This document shows positions 4,887 to 12,418 of a DNA stretch of 15,071 nucleotides, one piece after another (the stretch's first letter is position 1; every line of letters starts with the position of its first letter). Source of the stretch: Gallionella sp. (GTDB taxonomy: Bacteria > Pseudomonadota > Gammaproteobacteria > Burkholderiales > Gallionellaceae). Location of the stretch: assembly GCA_004298605.1 (NCBI GenBank), contig SCPW01000175.1, positions 1 through 15,071 of the forward strand, given 5' to 3'. A model generated the notes under the pieces. That model made no database searches and was not told where the DNA came from. It saw only the letters and a program-made list of their open reading frames with translations. The position numbers and the translations under genes were made by a program.

Positions 4887-6854
4887 ATGAAAAACCTCTG
4901 GAACGATACAGAAGCGGCCAAGCATCAGGGCATCCTGGCGGAGCGCATTTATTCGTCGCGCCTGCTCGGCGCAAACCCCGATCTGGTGCTGCACGGCGGC
5001 GGCAACACGTCGATGAAGGGTGTCAGCAAAAATATTTTCGGCGAGAACGAAGCAACCCTGTTCGTCAAAGGCAGCGGCTCCGATCTCGCCACGATAGAGG
5101 CCAAGGATTTTGTCGCGGTGCGCTTCGATGCGATGCTGAAGCTGTCGCGCCTGGAAAAATTGTCCGACATCGACATGGCGCGCGAGCTCAAGCTGGCTTC
5201 GCTCGACCCGAACGCGCCCGCGCCGTCGGTCGAAGCGATCCTGCACGCGCTGATCCCGTACCGTTTTGTCGATCACACCCATGCCGACGCGATCGTGGCG
5301 ATCACCAACACCGCCAACGGTGAGGCGCGCATCCGCGAGATTTACGGCGATGAAGTGATCGTGCTGCCCTACGTGATGCCCGGCTTCGATCTGGCTAAAT
5401 TGTGCGCCGAAGTGTTTCCCGCGCAGGCCACGCCGCGCACCATCGGCATGGTGCTGATGAACCACGGCATCTTCAGTTTCGGCGACACCGCGAAGCAAGC
5501 CTACGAGCGGATGATTGCCCTGGTCGGGCGCGCCGAGGATTACCTGAACAGGAACGCGCCGCTGTTGCCGGCAGCCGAAATTGCACCAACCGCCAACTGG
5601 CCAGAACTGCCGGAGTTAAGAAAAAAAATTTCCGCTGCCGCCGGTTTTCCGCTGCTGTTGCGTAGCAATAACAGCAGCGCCGCGCTGGCCTTTGCGCGCC
5701 ATCCCGATATCGCCGCTATTTCGCAACGCGGCCCGGCCACGCCGGACCACATCATCCGCACCAAACGCTTGCCGATGCTCGGGCGGGATGTCGAAGCTTA
5801 CGAGCGGGCGTACAAACAATATTTCGAGAAAAATTCCACCTCGGCCAAAATGCCGCTGACGATGCTCGACCCCGCGCCGCGCGTGATTCTCGACCCTGAA
5901 TTCGGGCTGGTTTCGGTAGGTCGTTCGGCGCGCGACACGCAAATCGTCGAGGATATTTATGCGCATACGCAGGACATTATTCTGCGCGGCGAAATGCTGG
6001 GCGGCTATCGGGCGTTGGGCGAGGCGGATTTATTCAGCATGGAATACTGGGACCTGGAACAGGCCAAGCTGAAAAAGGCCGGTGCGCCGAAAGCGTTTGC
6101 CGGGGAGGTCGCGCTGGTGACCGGCGCGGCATCCGGCATCGGCAAGGCCTGTGTGCAGGCGTTCCTGAACCGGGGTGCGGCGGTGGTGGGCGTGGACATC
6201 AATCCGGCGGTGGAAGCTCTGTATAGCGACCGTGCGGACTATCTGGGCATCACGGCGGACCTGTCCGCGCCTGAGGCCATCAAGGGTTTGCTGGAGCAAA
6301 CGATCCGCCATTACGGCGGGCTGGACATGCTGGTGCTGAACGCCGGAATTTTCCCCGGCGGCAAGAAGATCAATGCGCTGGGCGACGACGAGTGGCGCAA
6401 GGTGATGGCGATCAATCTGGACGCCAATCTGGCGCTGATGCGCGAAGCGCACCCGTTGCTGAAGGCCGCGCCGAGGTATGGTCGGGTCGCCGTGATCGGC
6501 TCGAAAAATGTCCCGGCGCCGGGACCGGGCGCGGCGGCCTATTCCGCGTCCAAGGCGGCGCTGACGCAGCTCGCCCGCGTCGCCGCGCTGGAGTGGGGCG
6601 CAGATAAAATCAGGATCAACCTGGTTCACCCGAACGCGGTGTTCGATACCGGCATCTGGACGCCGGAAGTGCTGGCGCAGCGCGCCGCGCATTACGGCAT
6701 GACCGTCGATGAATACAAGCGCAACAATGTGCTGCACGAGGAAGTCGGCAGCAAGGATGTGGCGGAGTTGACGGCGGAAATGTGCGGTGCGCTATTCGCG
6801 AAAATTACCGGCGCGCAGATCCCGATTGATGGCGGGAACGACCGGGTGATCTGA
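4887..6854 (+). CDS. Fused class II aldolase / short-chain dehydrogenase
   Basis: A 655-residue two-domain enzyme. The N-terminal part (about 12-225) is a class II (FucA/RhaD/MtnB superfamily) aldolase with HGGGNTS (36-42), acid/base candidate E116, and metal ligands H130, H132 and H193. A linker of about 170 residues follows. The C-terminal part (about 405-655) is a classical SDR with NAD(P) motif TGAASGIG (412-419), NAG (485-487), S539 and catalytic YSASK (Y552, K556). The nearest known pattern is the bifunctional rhamnulose-1-phosphate aldolase/lactaldehyde dehydrogenase family. No rhamnose genes are present; the gene follows mtnA. I infer that it cleaves methylthioribulose-1-phosphate (or 5-deoxyribulose-1-phosphate) to DHAP and an aldehyde, which the SDR domain oxidises or reduces. 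The start has a modest AGGA site at 7 bases. Architecture is certain; the substrate is inferred. Confidence 0.9.
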   Translation: MKNLWNDTEAAKHQGILAERIYSSRLLGANPDLVLHGGGNTSMKGVSKNIFGENEATLFVKGSGSDLATIEAKDFVAVRFDAMLKLSRLEKLSDIDMARELKLASLDPNAPAPSVEAILHALIPYRFVDHTHADAIVAITNTANGEARIREIYGDEVIVLPYVMPGFDLAKLCAEVFPAQATPRTIGMVLMNHGIFSFGDTAKQAYERMIALVGRAEDYLNRNAPLLPAAEIAPTANWPELPELRKKISAAAGFPLLLRSNNSSAALAFARHPDIAAISQRGPATPDHIIRTKRLPMLGRDVEAYERAYKQYFEKNSTSAKMPLTMLDPAPRVILDPEFGLVSVGRSARDTQIVEDIYAHTQDIILRGEMLGGYRALGEADLFSMEYWDLEQAKLKKAGAPKAFAGEVALVTGAASGIGKACVQAFLNRGAAVVGVDINPAVEALYSDRADYLGITADLSAPEAIKGLLEQTIRHYGGLDMLVLNAGIFPGGKKINALGDDEWRKVMAINLDANLALMREAHPLLKAAPRYGRVAVIGSKNVPAPGPGAAAYSASKAALTQLARVAALEWGADKIRINLVHPNAVFDTGIWTPEVLAQRAAHYGMTVDEYKRNNVLHEEVGSKDVAELTAEMCGALFAKITGAQIPIDGGNDRVI

Positions 6855-6942
6855 AGCGGCGCGATGCCGTCCGGGGGCGATGCGCTTGCCGCCGAGGGTG
6901 TAATTCCGATTCGTTTTTATTTTCAAACTTTATCTGGCCGGA

Positions 6943-7707
6943 TCAATAATCCTTCAGCAACACGCCGTCCACCAGCCGCAGGCGGCGTTGCATCCGCCCC
7001 GCCAGTTCGAGGTCATGGGTGACCACGACGAAGCTGGTATCAAACTTTTCGTTGAGCTGTTGCATCAGGTCGAACAGGGCTTGCGCGCTGCTGCGGTCGA
7101 GGTTGCCGGTAGGCTCATCGGCCAGCACGCAAACCGGTTCGGTGACCAGCGCGCGCGCCACGGCTACGCGCTGGCGTTCGCCGCCGGATAGCTCCGAGGG
7201 ATGGTGGTGGAGGCGGTGTATTAGCCCCACTTGTTCCAGCATTGACGAGGCGCGCGGCCCGGCTTCCGCGCGTTTCATGCCGCGGATCAACAGCGGCATG
7301 GCGACGTTTTCCAGCGCGGTGAATTCGGGCAACAGATGGTGAAATTGATAAATGAATCCGAGCGCGCGGTTGCGCAACTCGCCGCGTTGCGTTTCGTCCA
7401 TCTGCCGCACTTCCTGGCCGAGTATCTGCACGCTGCCGCCGCTGGCGCTGTCCAGCCCGCCGAGGAGGTGCAGCAGGGTGCTCTTGCCCGAACCGGACGC
7501 GCCGACGATGGCGAGACGCTCGCCGCGCCGCACGTCGAGGCTGACGCCCTTGAGCACCGGCACGTCTTCCTTGCCGATGGTAAAAGTCTTGCACAGGTCG
7601 CGGCAGGAAATGACGTTTTTATCATCCCGCATTTCCGGGATCGCGGGCGTCTCGCCCGCATGCGGACGAGGACGTCCGCGCTCCAATCTTGAATCCTGCT
7701 TACTCAT
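6943..7707 (-). CDS. lolD: Lipoprotein-releasing ABC transporter ATP-binding protein
   Basis: LolD is the ATPase that drives extraction of lipoproteins from the inner membrane to LolA. Seen here: Walker [10 protein letters not shown] (69-77), Q-loop in [19 protein letters not shown] (Q121), signature LSGGERQR (173-180), Walker B plus D-loop [11 protein letters not shown] (194-204) and switch H231. The 254-residue protein is about 20 longer than usual. The extra N-terminus (residues about 8-25) is encoded by a double-hairpin repeat at 7643-7679. The start at 7707 overlaps the permease stop by 8 bases and has a GGAGG site, so translation is coupled; an internal Met26 would give the usual length but lacks a clear ribosome site. 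The gene converges on the aldolase gene across an 88-base gap with no obvious terminator. Confidence 0.95.
   Translation of the reverse strand: MSKQDSRLERGRPRPHAGETPAIPEMRDDKNVISCRDLCKTFTIGKEDVPVLKGVSLDVRRGERLAIVGASGSGKSTLLHLLGGLDSASGGSVQILGQEVRQMDETQRGELRNRALGFIYQFHHLLPEFTALENVAMPLLIRGMKRAEAGPRASSMLEQVGLIHRLHHHPSELSGGERQRVAVARALVTEPVCVLADEPTGNLDRSSAQALFDLMQQLNEKFDTSFVVVTHDLELAGRMQRRLRLVDGVLLKDY
7643..7679. repeat. Double-hairpin repeat inside the 5' end of lolD
   Basis: Two adjacent perfect 7-bp-stem palindromes, GCGGGCG/CGCCCGC (7643-7649/7653-7659) and GCGGACG/CGTCCGC (7662-7668/7673-7679), lie within the lolD reading frame. Translated on the minus strand they give [12 protein letters not shown], an Arg/Pro/Ala-rich peptide foreign to LolD. 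From memory, similar GCGGGCG-CGCCCGC strings occur as dispersed repeats in betaproteobacteria. Confidence 0.75.
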
Positions 7708-8986
7708 ATCTCAGCGCCTCCGCCGGTTGTGTTTTTGAGGCGCGATAGCTCGGGTACAGTGTCGCCAGCAGGCTGATCAGGAAAGAAATTCCGGTCACCA
7801 GCATGACCTCGTGATAGCGCAAATCGGACGGCAGCTCGGTGATGTAATACACATCCTTGGCAAGAAACTGCACCCCGAACAGGTGCTCGATAAACGGCAC
7901 GACCACATTCAGGTTGAGCGCCAGCACGATGCCGCCGAGGCTGCCGAGCAGCGTGCCGATCAGGCCGATCACCACGCCCTGCACGATGAAGATTTTCATG
8001 ATGCTGCGCGGCGACGCGCCGAGGGTGCGCAGAATGGCGATGTCGGCCTGTTTGTCGGTGACGGCCATCACCAGCGTGGAGACGATGTTGAATGCGGCCA
8101 CCGCGACGATCAGCGACAGGATGATGAACATCATTTTCTTTTCCATCTGCACCGCGCGGAAATAGTTGCTGTTCTGGTGCGTCCAGTCGTTGGCGTACAA
8201 GTCGGGCGGCAACTGTCCTTGCAGCTCGCGCGCCACGCGCGGCGCGAGGTCGATCTCGCGCAACTTGCCGCTGATGCCGGTCACCGCATCGCCGAGCTGG
8301 AACAGCTTCTGCGCATCATCGAGATGGATCAATGCAAGGCTGTTATCGTAGGGAGCCATGCCGATTTCAAAGATGCCCGCCACGCGGAATTGCTTGAGGC
8401 GCGGCATCATGCCGGCGGGCGTAATCTGCCCCTGCGGAGCGATCAGCATAATCTTGTCGTCGGGGCGCACCCCGAGCGCGCGCGCCAGATCGGAACCGAG
8501 CACGATGCCGAATTCCCCGCCGCGCAAATCGTTTAACGCGCCCACCTTCATCTTGTCCGATAGCCCGGTAATGGCAGTTTCCTGCGCCGGGTCGATGCCG
8601 CGCACCATCACGCCCTGCACGCTTTGCCCGAACGACAGCATGCCCTGACCGGACACATAAGGCGCGGCGGCGGACACCTGCGGATGCCGCGCGACCTTGC
8701 CCAGAACAGCCTGCCAGTCATGCAGCCGCCCGCCATCCGCAACCACCTCCAGATGCGGCGAAGCGCCCAGCATACGCGCGCGGATTTCCTTCTGAAAACC
8801 GTTCATCACCGACAGCACCACAATCAGCGCCATCACACCCAACCCCATGCCCAGCATGGAAATCAGCGAAATGAAGGAGATGAAATGGTTGCGCCGCTTG
8901 GCGCGTGTATAGCGCAGGCCGATGAATAGTTCGTAGGGTTGCAAGATAGGGTTGCCGATGTGATGGAACGGGCGTAAGTGTGCCAC
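7700..8986 (-). CDS. lolC: Lipoprotein-releasing ABC transporter permease (LolC/E/F)
   Basis: Inner-membrane permease of the Lol complex, which loads lipoproteins onto LolA. Four membrane segments are visible: about 36-63, 285-310, 331-358 and 394-412. A large periplasmic domain lies between the first two, the FtsX/MacB-like layout. [11 protein letters not shown] followed by [18 protein letters not shown] (37-54) is the family start, and [15 protein letters not shown] (311-325) is the cytoplasmic segment expected to contact LolD. The longest reading starts at GTG 8986 (428 residues), but E. coli LolC begins MYQPVALFIGLRY, so TTG 8944 (414 residues, starting before [11 protein letters not shown]) is equally plausible. 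Neither has a good ribosome site. Only one permease is adjacent to lolD, suggesting a single LolF-like homodimer; the symbol lolC is a convenience. Confidence 0.93.
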   Translation of the reverse strand: MAHLRPFHHIGNPILQPYELFIGLRYTRAKRRNHFISFISLISMLGMGLGVMALIVVLSVMNGFQKEIRARMLGASPHLEVVADGGRLHDWQAVLGKVARHPQVSAAAPYVSGQGMLSFGQSVQGVMVRGIDPAQETAITGLSDKMKVGALNDLRGGEFGIVLGSDLARALGVRPDDKIMLIAPQGQITPAGMMPRLKQFRVAGIFEIGMAPYDNSLALIHLDDAQKLFQLGDAVTGISGKLREIDLAPRVARELQGQLPPDLYANDWTHQNSNYFRAVQMEKKMMFIILSLIVAVAAFNIVSTLVMAVTDKQADIAILRTLGASPRSIMKIFIVQGVVIGLIGTLLGSLGGIVLALNLNVVVPFIEHLFGVQFLAKDVYYITELPSDLRYHEVMLVTGISFLISLLATLYPSYRASKTQPAEALRYE

Positions 8987-8990
8987 AAGC

Positions 8991-9043
8991 CGACAGGCGA
9001 GGCATCATCATGTGCGCCTGTCGTTTGTCGCACATCATGATGC
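8991..9043. repeat. Overlapping alternative hairpins between lolC and nagZ
   Basis: Stem A pairs CGACAGGCG (8991-8999) with CGCCTGTCG (9015-9023), a perfect 9-bp match. Stem B pairs 9002-9016 with 9029-9043, 14 of 15 bases. They share bases 9015-9016, so both cannot form fully at once. The structure sits just upstream of the GTG 8986 candidate start of the permease, on its transcript. The rest of this 168-base divergent gap holds the nagZ -10 box and nothing else recognised. Confidence 0.6.
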
Positions 9044-9139
9044 GCAGTGTTCCAGCATTCCAGCCAAGAATCAATATGCAAAACGGCCTATTCTTCAATG
9101 ATGTCGTGGTGGTCGGCGCAGTTTCACCGGTAAAAGCCT

Positions 9140-9145
9140 TATAAT
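9140..9145 (+). promoter_or_regulatory. Candidate -10 box of nagZ
   Basis: A perfect TATAAT lies 36 bases upstream of the nagZ ATG (9182). No good -35 match is seen at 16-18 bases spacing, so the promoter is only a candidate. Confidence 0.4.
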
Positions 9146-9181
9146 CCGCCGCATTTGGATTTAACCAATCGGGGAGTGTGT

Positions 9182-10231
9182 ATGGGTTTGGGGCCGGTGA
9201 TGCTGGACGTGTTGGGGACGCGGCTGACTGCGGAGGACGAGGCGCGTTTGCGTCATCCGCTGGTTGGCGGCGTCATCCTGTTCAAGCGCAACTATGGGTC
9301 GCCCGGCCAGTTGGCGGAGCTCTGCGCCGCGATCCATGCCGTGCGTGTGCCGCCGTTGTTGATTTCGGTAGATCATGAGGGCGGGCGGGTGCAACGCTTT
9401 CGCGAGGGCTTCACCAAGATTCCCGCGATGCGCGAACTCGGCAAGATATGGGATGCACATCCGCAGCGCGCGCGGCATCTGGCGCAGCAAGCCGGTTATG
9501 TGCTGGCGGCGGAGTTGCGCGCCTGCGGTGTGGATTTCAGTTTTACGCCGGTGCTGGATGTGGATTATGGGCAAAGCAGCGTGATCGGAGACCGCGCATT
9601 TCACAGCGAACCGCAGGCGATTGCCGAGTTGGCGCACAGTCTGTTACTGGGATTGAGGCAGGGCGGGATGCATACGGTCGGCAAGCATTTCCCCGGCCAC
9701 GGTTTCGTGCGCGCCGATTCGCATCTGGACATTCCGGTGGATGAGCGCGCGTTTGTCGACATCGAAATGTGCGACCTGATCCCGTTCCGGCAAATGGTGG
9801 GCTATGGCTTGACCGCGGTGATGCCCGCCCACGTCATTTACCCCAGGGTGGACAGCCGCCCGGCGGGATTTTCGCCGGTCTGGTTAAAAAACATCCTGCG
9901 CGGCCAACTGGGTTTCGAGGGCTGCATCTTCAGCGATGATTTGAGCATGGAAGGGGCGACGGTCGCGGGCGGCATCGTGCAACGCGCCGAGGCCGCGCTG
10001 AATGCGGGTTGCGACATGGTGCTGGTGTGCAACAGGCCGGAATTGGCCGATGAATTGCTGCGCGGGCTGCGTTGGGAAATGCCCGCAACCAGCAAAGCGC
10101 GCCTCGCCCAAATGCGCGGCAAAGCCCATCCCGAGCCGATGGCAAAACTACACGAGCAGCATCACTTTCTCAAAGCGCTGGACGAGGTTGCCGCTATCGG
10201 CGTGAGCAACGCGGAATTGCCGCTGGCCTGA
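9182..10231 (+). CDS. nagZ: Beta-N-acetylhexosaminidase (peptidoglycan recycling)
   Basis: NagZ removes N-acetylglucosamine from anhydro-muropeptides in the cytoplasm during cell-wall recycling, which in many species also shapes AmpC induction. The glycoside hydrolase family 3 signs are GPVMLDVLG (3-11), [10 protein letters not shown] (64-73), KHFPGHG (168-174) followed by DSH (179-181), and SDDLSMEGA (251-259) holding the catalytic nucleophile D252. There is no signal peptide. The start is set at ATG 9182 (349 residues), because GGGGAG (9171-9176) stands five bases before it and E. coli NagZ also begins MGPVMLDV; a TTG at 9155 would add nine residues. It is transcribed away from the Lol operon and converges on fumC. 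Confidence 0.96.
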   Translation: MGLGPVMLDVLGTRLTAEDEARLRHPLVGGVILFKRNYGSPGQLAELCAAIHAVRVPPLLISVDHEGGRVQRFREGFTKIPAMRELGKIWDAHPQRARHLAQQAGYVLAAELRACGVDFSFTPVLDVDYGQSSVIGDRAFHSEPQAIAELAHSLLLGLRQGGMHTVGKHFPGHGFVRADSHLDIPVDERAFVDIEMCDLIPFRQMVGYGLTAVMPAHVIYPRVDSRPAGFSPVWLKNILRGQLGFEGCIFSDDLSMEGATVAGGIVQRAEAALNAGCDMVLVCNRPELADELLRGLRWEMPATSKARLAQMRGKAHPEPMAKLHEQHHFLKALDEVAAIGVSNAELPLA

Positions 10232-10264
10232 CCTCGGCGCCCGGGCGCATCTGATCCGCGTTAA

Positions 10265-10336
10265 AAACAGGATTGTAGGGTGGGAGCAACCCACAAGAGC
10301 GCCCGCGTGGGCTGCGCCCACCCTACAATCCTGTTT
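10265..10336. repeat. Long inverted repeat between convergent nagZ and fumC
   Basis: Arms 10265-10293 and 10308-10336 are reverse complements at 27 of 29 positions with a 14-base loop. The motif TTGTAGGGTGGG is of the kind found in dispersed bacterial repeats. Lying between two converging genes and followed by a T-rich stretch on the plus strand, it could act as a two-way terminator. The other bases of the 138-base gap show nothing further. Confidence 0.85.
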
Positions 10337-10369
10337 CTGTTTCCGGTTGAAATAAAGCTGAAATAACCC

Positions 10370-11764
10370 TCAGCATGCCTTGGGATGAACCATCTCGGAC
10401 GGTTTTACCCAGAGCTCGAAATCATCTTCCGCGACATACCCCAGCGCCAAAGCAGCCTGCTTTAACGTGCTGCCATCATGGTGGGCGAGCTTTGCAATCT
10501 GGGCGGCGCGGTCGTAGCCGATGTGCGGGGTCAGCGCGGTGACCAGCATCAGCGAACGCCCCATCAGTTCTGCGATGCGTTCGCGGTTGGCCTCGATGCC
10601 GCGCACGCAGTATTCCTCGAAACTGGTCATGCCTTCGGCCAGCAGGCGTGTGCTCTGCGAGAAATTGTGCGCGATGAGCGGCTTGAATACATTGAGCTCG
10701 AAGTTGCCCGAAGCGCCGCCGAAATTGATCGCCACATCGTTGCCGAACACCTGGCAGCACAGCATGGTCAGCGCCTCGCACTGGGTCGGATTGACCTTGC
10801 CGGGCATGATCGAGCTGCCCGGCTCGTTTTCCGGGATGCTGATTTCGCCCAGGCCGGAACGCGGGCCAGAGGCCAGCCAACGCACGTCGTTGGCAATTTT
10901 CATCAGCGCGGCGGCCAGCGTTTTGAGCGCGCCGTGCGCGAACAGCAGCGCATCGTGTCCGGCCAGCGCGGCGAATTTGTTGGCGGCGCTTTTGAACGGC
11001 GCATCCAGGTTGCGCGCCAGCTCTGCGGCGACGCGCTCGCCGAATTCGGCATGGGTATTCAGCCCGGTGCCGACCGCGGTACCGCCGACGGCCAATTCGT
11101 GCAGCGGCGCAAGCGCGGCGAGCAGCATCGCCTCGGCGTGATCCAGTTGCGCCACATAGCCGGAAAACTCCTGGCCCAGCGTCAGCGGAGTCGCATCCTG
11201 CAAATGGGTGCGGCCGATTTTGACGATGTCGGCGAACGCATCGGATTTTGTTTTCAGGGTTGTGCGCAAGGTGTGCAAAGCCGGGAGCAATTTTTGCGAG
11301 ACGCCCATCGCAGCGGCAACATGCATCGCGGTGGGAAAAATATCGTTGGAGGATTGGCCGAGATTGACCTCATCGTTGGGGTGGATTTTGCGCGCCGCGC
11401 CGCGCGTACCGCCGAGCAGCTCCGAGGCGCGGTTGGCGAGCACCTCGTTCATGTTCATGTTGCTCTGCGTGCCCGATCCGGTTTGCCACACGGAGAGCGG
11501 GAACTCGTGGCTGTGCCGGCCGGCCAGCACTTCGTCCGCCGCCTGCGCGATAGCCGTTGCCTTGTCGGTGGGCAGCAGGCCGAGATCGCGGTTCACCAGC
11601 GCGCAGGCGCGCTTGACTTGCGCGAGCGCCATGATGATTTCTTCCGGCATACGCTCGGACGAAATGTGAAAATGTTCGAGCGAACGCTGCGTCTGCGCGC
11701 CCCAAAACTGGTGGTCGGGAACCTCGATCGTGCCGAATGAATCGCGTTCTGTTCTGGTGGTCAT
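10370..11764 (-). CDS. fumC: Class II fumarate hydratase
   Basis: FumC interconverts fumarate and L-malate in the TCA cycle and, unlike class I fumarases, needs no iron-sulfur cluster. The 464-residue length is standard. Motifs: [14 protein letters not shown] (96-109), the active-site [13 protein letters not shown] (H187), [10 protein letters not shown] (227-236), and the superfamily signature [13 protein letters not shown] (316-328) on the catalytic Ser loop. An AGGA site stands about 10 bases before the ATG at 11764. The gene lies 58 bases downstream of the ParE-like toxin on the same strand and could receive read-through from that operon. It converges on nagZ across an inverted repeat. Confidence 0.97.
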   Translation of the reverse strand: MTTRTERDSFGTIEVPDHQFWGAQTQRSLEHFHISSERMPEEIIMALAQVKRACALVNRDLGLLPTDKATAIAQAADEVLAGRHSHEFPLSVWQTGSGTQSNMNMNEVLANRASELLGGTRGAARKIHPNDEVNLGQSSNDIFPTAMHVAAAMGVSQKLLPALHTLRTTLKTKSDAFADIVKIGRTHLQDATPLTLGQEFSGYVAQLDHAEAMLLAALAPLHELAVGGTAVGTGLNTHAEFGERVAAELARNLDAPFKSAANKFAALAGHDALLFAHGALKTLAAALMKIANDVRWLASGPRSGLGEISIPENEPGSSIMPGKVNPTQCEALTMLCCQVFGNDVAINFGGASGNFELNVFKPLIAHNFSQSTRLLAEGMTSFEEYCVRGIEANRERIAELMGRSLMLVTALTPHIGYDRAAQIAKLAHHDGSTLKQAALALGYVAEDDFELWVKPSEMVHPKAC

Positions 11765-11822
11765 AATTCTTTTCCTATGGAATCGTTTTGGCAGAGTGGC
11801 TCCATTCGCGTGCGGTTATAAA

Positions 11823-12098
11823 TCAGCGTTTAAGGTTGCGGTAGAAGTTTTCATGCGTTCCAACTAATAGCAATACACGGTTTGTCGGATCGTATTCGTA
11901 GGCCAGCAGGAACAGTTGGTTCACACAATCAAACTTGTAAACATAAATACCGGAGAGATCGCCTTTCTTTGCTTCGCCGATGACCGGATCGCGAACGATG
12001 TCCGCTACGGCCTGATCAACTGCATCCTTCTGGTTGTTGTGAAGCTTTTTATAGGCGCGCAGAAAGGTGTTGGTTTGCTGAACGTGAATTTCAGCCAC
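11823..12098 (-). CDS. ParE-like toxin (RelE/ParE superfamily)
   Basis: A 91-residue protein typical of the RelE/ParE fold: an N-terminal helical pair (FLRAYKKLHNNQKDAVDQAVADIV, 12-35), then strands GDLSGIYVYKF, QLFLLAYEYD and VLLLVGTHENFYRNL. The final His-Glu-Asn-Phe-Tyr is common in YafQ/RelE-like members, but it is paired here with a ParD-like antitoxin. Whether it cleaves mRNA or poisons gyrase cannot be told from sequence by eye. It starts at GTG 12098, overlapping the antitoxin stop by 8 bases, so expression is coupled. It is the second gene of the operon. Confidence 0.87.
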   Translation of the reverse strand: MAEIHVQQTNTFLRAYKKLHNNQKDAVDQAVADIVRDPVIGEAKKGDLSGIYVYKFDCVNQLFLLAYEYDPTNRVLLLVGTHENFYRNLKR

Positions 12099-12318
12099 GG
12101 TGTTGCCCTGGCACGAAAGCGGTGAGCTGTTTGCGATCTTCTGTTCTTGCGATCATGAGTTCCCGAACGAATTCAATAGGCAGGTCAGGATTATCCAGCG
12201 CGGCCTTGCCCACCTTCGCCCAGAACTCAAGCTGGCCTGAAATAGTGCGGCATTCGCCCTTTGAAGCGCTCTTTGCTTGTTCGTACAGTTCGTCGTCAAT
12301 GCGGACGGGCATGCTCAT
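12091..12318 (-). CDS. ParD-like antitoxin
   Basis: A 75-residue protein opening with MSMPVRIDDELYEQAKSAS, the N-terminal strand and helix of a ribbon-helix-helix antitoxin, followed by TISGQLEFWAKVGKAAL (25-41), the pattern of the ParD-like family. The C-terminal tail should wrap the ParE-like toxin encoded next. The ATG at 12318 has a strong GGAGGT site five bases away. Directly upstream is a 22-bp perfect palindrome overlapping the probable -10, as expected for autorepression. The operon sits between acnA and fumC, both TCA-cycle genes on the same strand. Confidence 0.87.
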   Translation of the reverse strand: MSMPVRIDDELYEQAKSASKGECRTISGQLEFWAKVGKAALDNPDLPIEFVRELMIARTEDRKQLTAFVPGQHRG

Positions 12319-12330
12319 GGTTTACCTCCG

Positions 12331-12358
12331 ATTTACTACAATTGTAGTAAATTGTAGT
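12331..12358. promoter_or_regulatory. Palindromic operator of the ParDE-like operon
   Basis: A perfect 22-bp palindrome (12331-12352; core TTTACTACAATTGTAGTAAA at 12332-12351) is followed by a third half-site. ATTGTAGT occurs at 12341-12348 and again at 12351-12358, exactly 10 bases (one helical turn) apart. It begins 12 bases from the antitoxin ATG. This layout suits cooperative binding of ribbon-helix-helix dimers. Confidence 0.8.
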
Positions 12359-12379
12359 CGAACCAGATTAAAAAAACAA
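12351..12379 (-). promoter_or_regulatory. Candidate promoter of the ParDE-like operon
   Basis: On the minus strand, TTGTTT (12379-12374) and TACAAT (12356-12351) are 17 bases apart. The -10 matches 5 of 6 consensus bases and lies within the operator; the -35 is weak. A second TACAAT inside the palindrome is an alternative -10. Confidence 0.4.
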
Positions 12380-12414
12380 ACAGTAGGATGGGCACAAAAA
12401 TGTGCTCATCCTAC
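12371..12414 (-). terminator. Intrinsic terminator of acnA
   Basis: Four bases past the acnA stop, arms 12401-12414 and 12383-12396 form a 14-bp stem with one mismatch and a four-base loop. On the minus strand it is followed by TGTTTGTTTTTTT. This is a good rho-independent terminator for acnA. Its T tract overlaps the -35 region proposed for the toxin-antitoxin operon. Confidence 0.75.
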
Positions 12415-12418
12415 CGAT

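Noticed and set aside
4887..5560. N-terminal domain of the fusion as MtnB dehydratase of the classical methionine salvage pathway
   Set aside because: MtnB shares the superfamily but is a stand-alone protein of about 200 residues; the fused SDR and the HGGGNTS opening fit the rhamnulose-1-P aldolase/dehydrogenase type better, and no mtnC/mtnD is present. Not fully excluded.
6855..6942. Terminator between the aldolase gene and lolD
   Set aside because: No strong stem with a T run was found in this 88-base convergent gap; only weak GC symmetry.
10478..11740. A 420-codon open frame on the plus strand antisense to fumC
   Set aside because: It mirrors fumC codons in a GC-rich gene, is His/Arg/Gly-rich, and has no recognisable domain; fumC is certain on the other strand.
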